A stretch of 64,000 nucleotides of DNA, from contig JAPWDM010000016.1 of NCBI GenBank assembly GCA_035578155.1, forward strand, positions 363,501 through 427,500, given 5' to 3'. Positions within the stretch are counted from its first letter, which is position 1. Each line of letters starts with the position of its first letter. Under the pieces are notes generated by a model. The model was given only the letters and a program-made list of their open reading frames with translations, did no database searches and had not been told where the DNA came from. The position numbers and the translations under genes are program-made. Source of the DNA: Brachynemurus nebulosus. Lineage: Eukaryota > Arthropoda > Insecta > Neuroptera > Myrmeleontidae. Positions 11,971-22,624 of the stretch are shown here, piece by piece.

Positions 11971-12174
11971 TTAGTCACCATTATTATCCAGTATAGCTTG
12001 ACACCGATGAGGCATCCTTGTTACAAGATTTTCTGCATACGATTGAGGAAGTGAGCGCCATATTTTTCCTATCTGTTGAGACAGTTGCTTTAATGTAAAG
12101 ACACACTTTCCTGAAGCCTATGTTTATAAAAGCCCATTTTCCACCAGGTTTGCATCGGGAGATTGAGATGGCCA
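11971..12174 (-). pseudogene. Tc1/mariner transposase C-terminal remnant (left arm)
   Basis: Read on the minus strand from 12174 the frame gives WPSQSPDAN, matching the final catalytic Asp block (W-P-x-x-S-P-D) of Tc1/mariner DDE transposases. Later it gives IWRSLPQSYAENLV and MPHRCQAILDNNGD, which fit the usual C-terminus, then a stop at 11971-11973. In-frame stops lie just after VENGLL. Only about 65 codons survive. Confidence 0.75.
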
Positions 12175-12424
12175 AGAAAAACCGATTCAAAACGAGATGC
12201 GTAAGCAGTACTCATTTTAAAAATCAAACTCACAATTCAACAGCTTACGGAATATTGACATACTAAGTATATTGCATTCAAGAACACTAACACCTACAGT
12301 TATAATACCCCCACTCCGTGCTATTTTTAACTGTACGAGAGTTTCAAACGCCACGCTCTTGTGTGAATTACCGAATTTTAAAAATGAGTGCTGCTAACGT
12401 ATCTCGTTTTGAATCGGTTTTTCT

Positions 12425-12628
12425 TGGCCATCTCAATTTCCCGATGCAAACCTGGTGGAAAATGGGCTTTTATAAACATAGACTTCAGGAAAGTGTGTCT
12501 TTACATTAAAGCAACTGTCTCAACAGATAGGAAAAATATGGCGCTCACTTCCTCAATCATATGCGGAAAATCTTGTAACAAGCATGCCTCGTCAGTGTCA
12601 AGCTATACTTGATAATAATGGTGACTAA
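12425..12628 (+). pseudogene. Tc1/mariner transposase C-terminal remnant (right arm)
   Basis: Mirror of 11971-12174. From 12425 it reads WPSQFPDAN, then the same in-frame stops, then IWRSLPQSYAENLV, MPRQCQAILDNNGD and TAA at 12626-12628. Ser to Phe next to the catalytic block and a few other changes show that the two arms have diverged since duplication. Confidence 0.75.
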
Positions 12629-12751
12629 ACTGTGTATTAAATACAATGCATCCTTCCCCATTTATATTCGTTTTATGTCGCATTATTATTTTCTTTTCTC
12701 GAGTTACATTATCTAAGATATTCACGCCACGATCTTGTGGTAATTACTGTA

Positions 12752-12761
12752 TTTATATATA

Positions 12762-12820
<59 letters not shown>
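12752..12820. repeat. (TA)n array next to the LTR element
   Basis: TA array with one TAATTA interruption, directly abutting the LTR that begins at 12821. Confidence 0.9.
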
Positions 12821-12824
<4 letters not shown>

Positions 12825-13227
12825 ATATTTCACTATTGTTGATATTATGTCCTTAAAAAATGTATTTTCTATTATTACAAAAGTTTTATTTAACGTTACA
12901 ATATAAAAGACAATTTCAAATCCAAAACGAACATTGTTTCTTAATAGATATGTTACAGCTATTTATATTATTTAAAAACAAAGGAAAAGTCTAGTCAGCT
13001 TTCATTATGAGAATAGTCTCTTCTGATGGTTTCCAAGTATCGAGTTGTTGTCGCATCAAAATCGATGATTTTGCATGTGGAAGTTATAATGTTATGTTTT
13101 GCGAAATGATAATTATTATGTATGAATAACTAGTAATATTATCTATGCAGAATAATGCTGATAACGATGTTTCGTATATGTTTTATATTATACAGGATGA
13201 TTTATATGTGTAGTATGTTATATAACT
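12821..13227 (-). repeat. 3' LTR of the errantivirus element
   Basis: About 407 bp, near-identical to 19869-20281 with scattered substitutions and small indels. A shared block is GATGGTTTCCAAGTATCGAG. On the minus strand it starts AGTTATATAAC at 13227 and ends next to (TA)n at 12821. Confidence 0.93.
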
Positions 13228-13228
13228 C

Positions 13229-14918
13229 TTCCCGCCTGAGCTGGAGACATATTCCAATGAAGCTTTGGTTCATTGGGAGATGTCGACGGTTTGAAGATGA
13301 TCTGCTCTTCAGGAAGTTGTTTCTTCCTCTTTCCGCCTGAGCTGGAGACATATTCCAAAGAAACTTTCGTTCATTGGGAGATGTCGACGGTTTGAAGATG
13401 ATCTGCTCTTCAGGAAGTTGTTTCTTCTTATACTTTATGATAATGTAGACTGTTAGTATAGCTAGCATAACACCAAGAGTTAATTTATGACAAACCCAGA
13501 TATATTTATTGTAGTTTTTGTTCTAAGTTCCTCGATTTCTTCTCTGTTTTGAATATAGAACGTGTTTAATTCACCGATATTCAATTCTGGTATCAGTTTT
13601 GATTCATTTAATTGCAGTTCATGTAAGGGTAGAATGTGTAGTTGGTCGGTACTGGTGCTATCTTGATTTTTGTATACTATGCTGTTTATTGTAACTTCGC
13701 AGTTGTGGAAGTAGACTAATGTTGTCCCAGATATAATATGTTGGCCGAAACCACAGTTACTAGTAATTGGTAGGTTGTTGGCATTCTTAATGATGATATG
13801 TTGTGAAGTTATTTTCTTTACTACAGTTCCTTCTTCATACTCCTCATAGGTGCCGTTTCTTGGTTGTCCGTGGATAGCATACTTAAAACAATTATCAGTC
13901 TTTGGGATATCTAATATATCTTCTTTGTTGCAGATATACATCTTATTTAGCTGAGAACATTCTTTTTGTATGAAATAATTTGCATATTTGCCACTTAGGA
14001 TGTATGGATAGGGAATAAGTATGGATTTATTTATAGTGGGTAGTGGTTCCAATATGTTTAGGTCATACGTGTGTTTCTGGAAGGTTGGGATTCGAATGTT
14101 GAATATAATATCTGTGTCATTATAGTATGCTTGGAAGCTTAATAATTCGTTAACTTGATATGGTGAGAGAATAGGTAAATTCTAATCTTTAAGGATTTCA
14201 TATGCGTGGTCTATTTCGTCAGGAGATAATATGAAGGATGGTAGTATGTTTAATTTTGCCAGGTTTATTGCTTGTGCTAGCCGGTCTAAGTGCGAGTGTA
14301 ACAGATCGATATTATAAATTACTTGGTACGCATATTGGATGTAATATGCGAAAAATTGAATTCCCGATTTGTTAGGCTGCCTGTTACTTGTGTTGTTAGT
14401 GTATTAAGAAACTTATTTATAATATCCTGTTGGGTATTTATATGCTCAGATATGTTATTGAAACGTTGTATCATTCGTTCGTTTATTTTAGTTTGTTTGT
14501 TAGTCTGAAAGATTAGGTTATGTTGATTGAGTCTGATTTCCTCAATTTCTTTGTTTATTGACACTGCGTCCTCATAGTCCATATTGCCAGTTATGAATTT
14601 TATTAAAGAACCAAGTCCGTCTGCAAGTGCCCGTTTTGTCCGTCTAGGAAAGATCTGTTTAAACGTATTTTCTAATTCTTTATATTTTAAATTAATAACG
14701 TGATTTATGGTTGTCGTATTTATTGAGCTGTTAGTGTGTACTTGCAAATGGTCCAAGGAAATTTTGATTTTTTGTAAATTCTCTTTGTAATTTTTTAAAT
14801 CAATTATGTGTAAAAATTTATTATGTTCAAATGTGATTCTAGCTGGTTCTAGTTGTATCCCTACTAGTCCCGCGTTGTTCGTGAGGTCGCGTATTTCTAT
14901 TTTCTGCGTCTCCGTCAT
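13229..14918 (-). pseudogene. env of the errantivirus element, broken into at least three frames
   Basis: The first open piece (14918-14319, 199 aa) contains a basic RTKR site followed by a hydrophobic Ala/Gly-rich stretch, the arrangement of a furin site and fusion segment in baculovirus F-like errantivirus envelopes. The second piece (14052-13480) is Cys-containing with several N-x-S/T sites. The third (about 13468-13202) begins with a short hydrophobic segment, the likely membrane anchor, then a basic tail. Stops or shifts near 14319, 14180 and 13480 separate the pieces, so no full envelope protein can be made from this copy. Confidence 0.8.
13232..13428 (-). repeat. 101-bp tandem duplication covering the env end and polypurine tract
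   Basis: Copy 1 (13232-13332) and copy 2 (13333-13428) differ at a few positions. On the minus strand each begins with a purine-rich run (GGCGGGAAG or AGGCGGAAAGAG). The copy at 13228-13240 abuts the 3' LTR where the plus-strand primer should lie. The duplication is not a multiple of three, so it disrupts the envelope cytoplasmic tail frame. Confidence 0.85.
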
Positions 14919-16088
14919 TACTGTCAGGGTCAGTATTATCCTGTAACAGATTAGGCCTTCTTAGTTTCTGTTTTGGAATTTTACGGTTCTTGTCGTCAAT
15001 AACAGTAACATTTTTATTATTTTTAACTTTTATTTGTTTAAACTTCGGCTGAAGTTTATTATTGTGCTTGTTTTCCCGAAAATAGGCAGCTTTGTTTTCT
15101 TGGTAATCAATAGGTGCTTCGCGTTTATTATTTAATTTGTTTATGATCGTATGCTTTTGTTGTTCCTGATTTTCGTATGATTTTTGATGGAATTTTTCGC
15201 GTTCGTGTTGTACGATTTCCGCGTCTGGTGTTAATTTTATATCATATTTGCGACCGAAAAATAATTCAAATAGCGTGCATTTGATGGTGCTATGTATAGA
15301 ATTATTGTATATGAAAACAGAGCGCAACATTTTTAATTCAGTAGTCGAAGTTTTATCCTGACTATGAACAATACGATACTTTTCGAGAATGATTGAATGA
15401 AAGCGCTCTACGGGTGAATTGGATGTAGAACTTCTAATTGAACTAAAATGAAGCTGAATATTGTATTGTTCACAGAATTGTCAAAACCTTACAGAGTCGA
15501 AACCCTTTTCGGAGTCAACTACTAGATTTTTTGGTCTACCGTAATGTGTAATGTATTGTACGAATGCATCAAGAATGTGTGGTACATTCCATGTCTCTAT
15601 TTCATATGCCTGACCGAAACGTGAAAATTTATCAATTATAGTTAATAATTTGCTTTTATCTACGTAAAATATGACCATGTGAACTATGTCTTGGGGTTGT
15701 CAGGGTGTTTCCGTCAGTTCGAAAGCTTGTTTTGGTGGTCGCCTGTCGTACTTATTCTCATTACAACAGTTGTTAATGTAGTAAGTAATTTTAGATTTAA
15801 GCTTGCAAAATAATAGTCTCGTCGGATATGATTGAAGGTTTCATTAATGCCTGTATGTCGAAAGTCATGATGGTTTTTAATGATTCTCTCTTATTCAGCG
15901 TCTTCTAAGACATCTGTTAACAATTTTGTTGCTTTAATAATTTTGTATTGTCTACCTTGCGAAAAATATTCTAAACAGATATTTTGGAATTTTAAAAAGA
16001 GTTCGTCATTTGGACAGTATACAGCAAGTAAAGTTTTTGGAGGAACATTCTCTTTGATTAAGTCAATAAGTGTTTGGTAGTCTACCAC
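14839..16088 (-). pseudogene. pol, integrase region, broken
   Basis: Between 16088 and 15690 shifted frames give the N-terminal zinc-binding part (HHDFRHTG, then a CC pair). A stop at about 15700 precedes the catalytic core (15678-15481), which has LLTIIDKFSRFGQAY, then VVDSEKGFD for the second Asp. A further stop at 15478-15480 separates it from SPVERFHS, which carries the Glu. Where a first catalytic Asp (H-x-D-I-F) is expected the sequence has HMVIF, so that Asp appears to be Val. The frame at 15330-14839 continues into the basic C-terminal domain and overlaps the start of env. Confidence 0.75.
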
Positions 16089-16188
16089 TGGTAATAATAT
16101 AGTTATTCGTCGTTTCGTATTGAAAAGTATTGAAAATTTGCGTTTTCTATTCGTGTTTGGTTCGGTTTTAAGTATTATTAATTGATTT

Positions 16189-17007
16189 CTACGTGTCGTC
16201 TTCGGCGGTACTGTGTTCTGTCTGCGTTGAGGTGCTATTTTTAGAAGATGTATCGTCTAAATAGTTATTTTCTATCACAACGCGTGATAGTGCGTCGGCA
16301 TTCGTATTTTGTTTTCCAGGTTTGTGTACAATTTTATAATCAAACTCTTCGAGCTTTAGACGCCATCTAACTAATTTCCTATTAGGCTCCTTAAGTGACA
16401 TAAGCCAACGAAGAAGTTTATGGTCGGTTATTATTGTAAAACGTCGTCTGTAAAGGTATGGTCTAAAATAATGTGTAGCCCAAACGATAGCTAGTAATTC
16501 TTTTTCTATGGTCCAATAATTTTGCCCAGAGCCGGTTAAGGTTCTGGATGCGTAACAAATAGGATGGTTTTTTCCAACTGGCCCTTGTGATAATACAGCG
16601 CCAATTGCTACATTGCTAGCGTCTGTTGTTAAAAGGAACTTTTTGTTGAAATCTGGATAAGAAAGGATGGGATCATGTGTTAATAAGTCTTTGCAGGTAT
16701 CAACACAATTGATAAATTCGGATGTATGTTTTACTGTCTCTCCCGTTTTTAGACATTTTGTCATAGGTTTAGTTAATTTTGCGAAATCCTTTACGAACTT
16801 CCGATAATATCCGAGGAGTCCAAGAAAGGTTTTGATATCCTTTTGATTTTTAGGGATAGGGAATTTCTGGATAGCCCGGATTTTGTCAGGATTTGGTTTG
16901 ATTCCTTCATCCGATATAATATGCCCTAGGAAAGCAATTTTGCGCTTGAGAAACTCACTTTTATCCAGTTGAACTTTTAAATTCGCATTTTTCAATTGAT
17001 TGAACAC
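16189..17007 (-). pseudogene. pol, RT connection and RNase H domain
   Basis: 272 codons open. Early motifs are FLGHIISDEGI and LGLLGYYRKFV, the thumb/connection of Ty3/gypsy RTs. RNase H follows with TTDASN, EKELLAIVWA, TDHKLLRWL and NADALSR. It is offset by one base from the RT frame; the shift lies at the A run whose plus-strand position is 17008-17011. Confidence 0.85.
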
Positions 17008-18091
17008 TTTTGGTTAAATTAGTTATGTGTTCCTGTAAGGAGGTCGAAAAAACAATGATGTCGTCCATGTTGACGAGGCATGACGTACCCTGCAAGTCTT
17101 TTAAAACGTTATCCATAACTCTTTGAAAAGTTGATGGAGCGTTTTTTAAACCAAACGGCGTACGTACATACTCGTAGTGTCCATTGTCAACTGTGAAAGC
17201 ATTCTTCTCTATGTCACGTGGATGTACTTCAATCTGGTGGAAACCAGATGCTAAAACTAACGTTGTGAAGTACAGGCATTTCCCTAATTTGTCGAATATG
17301 TCGGTGATATTTGGTATTAGAGATTTGTCACCGATGGTCTTGTCGTTTAATTTGCGATAGTCAACTACCAATCGCCACTTTTGTTTCCCACTGGCGTCCT
17401 TCTTCTTCGGCACGATCCAAATAGGACTACTCCAGGGAGAGTAACTGGGTCTGATTATCCCTTGTTGGAGCATTTTGTCTATTTGGTTCTTTACCTCCTC
17501 TTTATGTATATAAGGATACGGGTACGATTTAGTGTAAATTGGCAGATCGTCAGTCGTTTTAATCTCGTATTTTATTTTATTTGTAAAAGTTAAGTCCTGT
17601 TCTTCTTTGTAGAAAATATCTTCATATTTTCGACAGAGTTTAAGTATCGCGTGTTTTTCTTCGCCGTTTAAATGGTCAGTTCTTATGAGGGTGTCTATTG
17701 GGGGTAGTGTGTCGTCATTAAATGATATAATTTGGTTAAGATTAAAATCGACAAAACCGTGGGTTAAAATTTCTACTTTTATTGGTTGTTCAACTAAAAA
17801 TTTTTGTTTAGAATTAGTCAAGTTAATTACAGGTGCAAATATATGCCAATTTTGTGCGTTATATACACCTGACGGTATTAAAAATTTATTTTGAATTTTA
17901 GTCTCTGATAATAAAACGTCGCCTGATTGTGCGTCAATTGGGAGCCGTATTACTTGTTTGCAGTTTGGTTGTATTGTATGTATGCCACTAGTTATGTTGG
18001 GTTTAAAAAGTAATTTGTTAGATGAAAATGGTGTAATTAATTGTTTATTGGGAAAGTCGATTTGTGCTTGCAATTTATTCAATGCGTCCAA
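16961..18091 (-). pseudogene. pol, reverse transcriptase with altered catalytic motifs
   Basis: 376 codons open. It has the usual IRPSYSPWSSPIWIVPKKK, WRLVVDYRKLN and TPFGLKNAPSTFQRVMD blocks. The first catalytic Asp (LDLASGF in relatives) reads LVLASGF; the Val codon is 17257-17255. The YMDD block reads NMDD (Asn codon 17071-17069). With one of three catalytic aspartates replaced, this copy should not polymerise. The frame shifts near 17010 into the RNase H frame. Confidence 0.88.
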
Positions 18092-18400
18092 TCCTATAAT
18101 TTCGTCAAAATATGAATGGAATCTAGTTACTAAAAATTCAATTGTACCATCCTGATTAAATTCATTGAAAATTGGTAAACAGGCTTTTGTTGTTATCGTA
18201 TGTGTTCCTAAAAGTGCTTTGATATGTACGGGTTTTTATTTCATAGGTTAGATTGGGGTGTACGTGTTCTGGATTAATAAGGGAATCTGAGGATCCGGTG
18301 TCGATTAAGAATTTTAGTGGGGGTCCGTTTTCATTGTAAATGTGTACGTAACGTAAAGTTGATTCAAGTAAGTTAATTTCTATGTATCCAAATTGCTGTC
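18092..18400 (-). pseudogene. pol, aspartic protease region
   Basis: The minus-strand frame from about 18400 reads GYIEINLLES and then LIDTGSSDSLI, the retropepsin active-site motif (Asp codon 18302-18300). It overlaps the end of gag in another frame, as expected for gag-pol frameshifting. Downstream, stops break the link to the RT frame at about 18230-18130. Confidence 0.75.
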
Positions 18401-19495
18401 CGAGCTGAACTGAAAATTTTGATCGTCGATCTCATGTTGTAATACCGTATTATCATGCATCTGTTCATGTTCTAAGTAGTGGTCGTTTTCGTAAGTACCG
18501 TCATTGTATTCCACATATTCATCGAGTGATGAATAGTTTTGGGTCTCTATATTGTTTAGCTCTTTGCTAGTAAAAGTTGGTTTGCTCTGAGCTTGAAAGA
18601 ATCCTGGTTGAGGTTGCTGTGGTAAATTTGGACGTGACTGTAGTCGTAAATTATGTCCTATACTAATTCGATTACTACCAATATCCATAGGGGTAGGTTT
18701 AGGTAGTTGGGGTTGTCTAAATTGTTGCGTAGGTTATTTCTGATAAAATTGATTGTGTATAAAAGGTTTTCTCTAAATGAATTGTGGTGCGTTAGCATTT
18801 TATGTAAAATGTGTTGTTTGTGGAATGTTTCTAGGAGGTGGTGGTTTATTTGGAATTGTTTTGGGGTGAGTTTGCATGTAAGACCATTGATGATAGTAAA
18901 TATTCTGTTCTTTCAGCGCGTATTCAAATGCACTTTGTATGCTATCGGGGTTTCTTGTCCTAACTACAGATTCTATTGATTCCCTGAGTCCGGCCATGAA
19001 AACGTCTTTAGTTAAATTTTGGAAAAGATGCAATTTTGAGGAGACTGCGAATTGACTAGTCTGGTTTAGTTTGGTAAAATTTACTAAAGCGGAAAGAATT
19101 TCAATAGTTTGTGCGTAAAACTTTTCCATTTTTTGATTGGGATGTTGTCGTAGATTATGTAAGTCTCAAAGTAATGTCGTTTCGTTAGGTTTATCCGCGT
19201 AATGAGAGATTAAGTTTGTCTTAATTGCAGTCCAGTCTGTCGGTGTTCCATACATGTTTAGGACTTCGTTCCCGTCACCTACGACTTTGTTTCGTATGGC
19301 ACGTATCCACATCTTGCCATAGCCTTGTGTCCAGTCGATGGAAACACATTTTATGATTTCCTCAACATTTTCGATGAAATCGTATAATGTTCGTGGGTTT
19401 CCATGAAATTCAGGAAGACCTTTCATTGGGTTCGGGATTTTAAACGCCTCTAAAATTTGGGCAATACCTGCCACGCTGGATGCGAGTTGTGTCAT
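18380..19495 (-). pseudogene. gag of the errantivirus element with in-frame stops
   Basis: One frame runs from ATG 19495 to 18380 and is interrupted by TGA at about 19165-19163 and at least one stop between 18800 and 18689. The first part (PEFHGNPRTLYDFIENVEEII) resembles capsid regions of gypsy-type gag. The last part is Gln/Pro/Asn-rich. No CCHC knuckle is evident, which is common in errantivirus gag. Confidence 0.7.
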
Positions 19496-19509
19496 TTTTG
19501 TGTTTAAAA

Positions 19510-19704
19510 TTATTCTAATCTAAAGTTATTTAAAATATTTGGTAATTGGCTTAATTCACTATTTAAAACTAAATTTGTGTCGTGTATCGTACTCTCTGAT
19601 ACAGTCACACTAGACTCAACTTTTGTGTTTGCAGCGCCGTTTAACTGAGGAATATTCGGTTTTGGATATCGTTTTGATGATTTAAAACGATTGAATTTAG
19701 GCAT
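19510..19704 (-). CDS. Short basic leader frame before gag
   Basis: 64 codons beginning MPKFNRFKSSKRYPK, in the 5' leader of the LTR element 15 bp before the gag ATG. It may be the true gag start separated by a stop, or a small upstream frame. No domain recognised. Confidence 0.3.
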   Translation of the reverse strand: MPKFNRFKSSKRYPKPNIPQLNGAANTKVESSVTVSESTIHDTNLVLNSELSQLPNILNNFRLE

Positions 19705-19859
19705 AAGAGGAAAAGCGGCAAAAAATATACAAATTATTGTACTTCCAGAATGTTACTGTAGCTGGTTTTCATACTCCGTCGGACCATTGGCTCTTTGTTG
19801 TAAAGGATTGAAATCCACGCACTGCTAACTGGGCCAACAATGCCGACAACAATCCGCAT

Positions 19860-19869
19860 GACTGCGCCA
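19860..19869 (-). promoter_or_regulatory. Primer binding site, tRNA-Ser type
   Basis: On the minus strand the base after the 5' LTR starts TGGCGCAGTC, the primer-site string of gypsy-group errantiviruses. It overlaps the last LTR base by one position, so the LTR end is uncertain by one base. Confidence 0.8.
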
Positions 19870-20280
19870 GTTATATTTCACTATTGTTGAAATATGTTTT
19901 TAAAAAAATTTATTTTCTATTATTACAAAAGTTTTATTTAATGTTACAATATAAAAGATTAAGACAATTTCAAATTCAAAACGAACATTGTTTCTTAATA
20001 GATATGTTACAGCTATTTATATTATTTAAAAACAAAGGAAAAGTCTAGTCAGCTTTTATTATGAGAACAGTCTCTTCTGATGGTTTCCAAGTATCGAGTT
20101 GCTGTCGCATCAAAATCGATGATTTAGCATGTAGAAGTTATAATGTTATGTTCTGTGAAATGATAATTCTTATGTATGAATAACCTGTAATATTATCTAT
20201 GCAGAATAATGCTGATAACGATGTTTAATACATGTGTTACATTATACAGGATGATTTATATGTGTAGTATGTTATATAAC

Positions 20281-20281
<1 letters not shown>
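19869..20281 (-). repeat. 5' LTR of the errantivirus element
   Basis: 413 bp, paired with 12821-13227. It ends in AGTTATATAAC on the minus strand at 20281, against (TA)n. Confidence 0.93.
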
Positions 20282-20332
<51 letters not shown>

Positions 20333-20343
20333 TATAACATACT

Positions 20344-20392
<49 letters not shown>

Positions 20393-20400
20393 TATAACAT

Positions 20401-20497
<97 letters not shown>

Positions 20498-20499
20498 AT
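20282..20499. repeat. (TA)n/(TG)n with two inverted copies of the LTR terminus
   Basis: The array is interrupted twice, at about 20328 and 20388, by AGTTATATAACATACTACA. This is the inverse of the LTR end just before it (20262-20281), so the LTR tip is repeated in opposite orientation across TA. A (TG)n tract ends the array at about 20475-20498. Confidence 0.9.
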
Positions 20500-21040
20500 A
20501 ATTTTATTTGTATCTTTCTATCATTGGTTAAAATAATATTATTTTAATAAAATCAGTAGAAAATATCATAGGCAACACATAATATATATATAGCAAAATA
20601 TAGCAAACTGAGTGAGAATTTTCATTCCTCTGCTCTAATTTTCTTTTTTTTTTTTTAAAAAACGGTTAAATTAAACTTGCAATATTTTACATTTACATAA
20701 CTTAAGAGGGTGACTCACCCCCTTCTCCATTGTTTCTCAAACTGAATTTTGAATTTGAGTATTTCATTCTTGGGTTACGTTAATTGTCTTAAAATATTTT
20801 CCATTAAGAAGTTCTTGAATTACTCACATAGTACGATTATGTCTATATAATCACCCCCCTAGTTAACAAAAACAGATCAGTAAGATTTTTTTATGTTAAT
20901 ATACAAACAAAAGTTTAATGTATTTTATTTTTTACCCTTTTTTGCAAACTTAATCCTTAAAGTTCCTTATACTATAAGAAGTCACTTGGTAATGATAAGA
21001 TTTTTAGCGACTCGAATCCAGATTAACGTATAACAGATAG
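20500..21040. other. No gene seen
   Basis: AT-rich spacer without recognisable frames or repeats. Confidence 0.5.
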
Positions 21041-21870
21041 GCTCCGTGATATCAGCACCCCAAATGTGAAATTTCGATAGACCATTTACATCATTTAAAA
21101 GGTCAGAAAATGGTCATAAAAGGTCAGTTAGTTTCATTAATTGGTCAGTAATAAAAATTTTTTTATTAAGGTTAAAATATTTCAAGGTCATTCAGAAATT
21201 TTAGTACCCCAATTGTGAAATTTCGAAAAACCAATTACATCATTCAAAAGGTCAGAAGATGATCATAAAAGGTCAACTGGTTTGATTAATTGGTCAGCAA
21301 TAGAAAATTTTTTACTAAGGTTTGAAGTTTCTTCAAAGTCATTCAAAAAACTTTAGCACCCCAGATGTGAAATTTTGAATGACGAATTATATAATTTAAA
21401 AGCTCAGAAAATGGTCATAAAAGGTCAATTGGTTTCATTAATTGGTCAGCAATAGAAAATTTTTTATTAAGGGTTAAAGTTTTTCAAGGTCATTCAAAAA
21501 CTTTAGCACCCAAAATGTGAAATTTCGACTGGCCAAAGACATGATTTAAAAGGTCAGAAAATTGTCATAAAAGGTCAATTGGTTTCATTAATTGGTCAGC
21601 AATAGAAAATTTTTTATTAAGGTTTAAAGTTTTTCAAGGTCACAATACTGTATCAGAATTAAATATTAATTAGTGATGGGCATAATCAAATGAAAATTAA
21701 TCGATCATTCGATAGTTAAAATATCTTAAGATATAATAAAATCATTCGATAAGTTTTCATTCGAATTATTTTTAAAAAATATTTCGAAATATTAAATTAT
21801 TCGATTATTTTTCAATCGAACAGTTTTAAAAATATCTCGAGATAAAACAAATTCGATTCTTTTAAAGGAT
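21041..21870 (+). repeat. Repeat with four tandem 150-bp units
   Basis: Units begin near 21054, 21205, 21355 and 21505 with CACCCCAAATGTGAAATTTCG or variants and contain AAAGGTCAGAAAATGGTCATA and AATTGGTCAGCAATAGAAAA. After the array (21640-21870) come ATTAGTGATGGGCATAATC and several imperfect TCGAATGATTTTA palindromes. An inverted copy with two units is at 37480-38030. Confidence 0.85.
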
Positions 21871-21930
21871 CCTACTAAATACCAGGTTAATAATTATTTA
21901 GTGGGTCATATCATATAGTAAATATAATAT

Positions 21931-22390
21931 ACTAGCTTTGACCCGCGGCTTCGCCCGCATTGAATTCAATCCCCTCCCCCGTTTTGTATCCGCCTTCTTC
22001 TTCCGGGAACCTTCAATCGGGATAAAACTATCCCGACTAAAACTATTTAAAAATTATTACTATATGTGTTCATAGTAAATAGTATCTGTATATTAAATTT
22101 TATCAAATTCGGTTCAGTCATCCCACAGGAACCTTTAATCGGGATAAGATTATCCTATGTGTTAACTCAGGATAAATAGTGCCTGTGTACCAGATTTCAT
22201 CGAATTAACTTTAATTTTGTGGAGCGTGTTTGAAAAATTTTGTATCCCTGACGAACTTACAACCGAGATAAAATTTAGCCCATATGTTAATTCAGTGTAT
22301 AAAGAGTGTGTATATAAAATTTTATCAAAATCGGTCCAGGCGTTTTAGCGATTTGATTTTGATTTAATTAGTGGATTCCTATAATAAGGC
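21931..22390 (+). repeat. RTE/SINE-like repeat beginning GACCCGCGGCTTCGCCCGC
   Basis: It starts ACTAGCTTTGACCCGCGG and contains three degenerate units of about 130 bp with AATCGGGATAAAACTATCC and ATCAAAATCGGTCCAG. Repeats of this style are widespread in insect genomes. The family is the same as at 25960-27035. Confidence 0.6.
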
Positions 22391-22616
22391 TATGAAAAAA
22401 ATTCTATACCTAACATTTTATTGCAATACTCTCGGTGTAAGGTAATACATAAATAAATAATTAAATGGGCGTATACTTAAATTTTATAACTTCAAAAATC
22501 CATTGCTTACTTTTATCATCTTTATGCAAATCTCTCTTATGTTTTATTTTTATTGGCTTATGTATGACATTCGTATTTTGAAAATCCATCTTATTTTAAA
22601 ACTGTTAATCACATGT
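22391..22616. other. Unassigned sequence before the hAT insertion
   Basis: AT-rich; nothing recognised. It resumes after the hAT element at 25158. Confidence 0.4.
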
Positions 22617-22624
22617 CCTACAAT

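Larger units (their letters stand above)
11898..12745. mobile_element. Fold-back made of two inverted Tc1/mariner ends
   Basis: Left arm about 11922-12224 is the inverse of right arm about 12375-12677 at high identity. Outer shorter arms share TAGTAATTACCACAAGA / TCTTGTGGTAATTACTGTA (11901-11917 and 12723-12741). The loop (12225-12374) contains a diverged copy of the same terminus (CGCCACGCTCTTGTG). Each arm encodes the same transposase C-terminus. Confidence 0.8.
12821..20281 (-). mobile_element. Errantivirus-type (gypsy-group) LTR retrotransposon, degenerate provirus
   Basis: Two LTRs (12821-13227, 19869-20281) bound a 6.6-kb interior reading gag, pol, env on the minus strand. The LTR termini form the inverted pair AGTTAT...ATAACT, the AGT/ACT-type ends known from errantiviruses. 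The primer site matches the tRNA-Ser type of that group. gag, protease, RT, RNase H, integrase and a furin-site envelope can all be located, each with stops or shifts. It is inserted in (TA)n, so the target duplication cannot be measured. The two LTRs differ at several positions, so the insertion is not recent. Confidence 0.9.
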
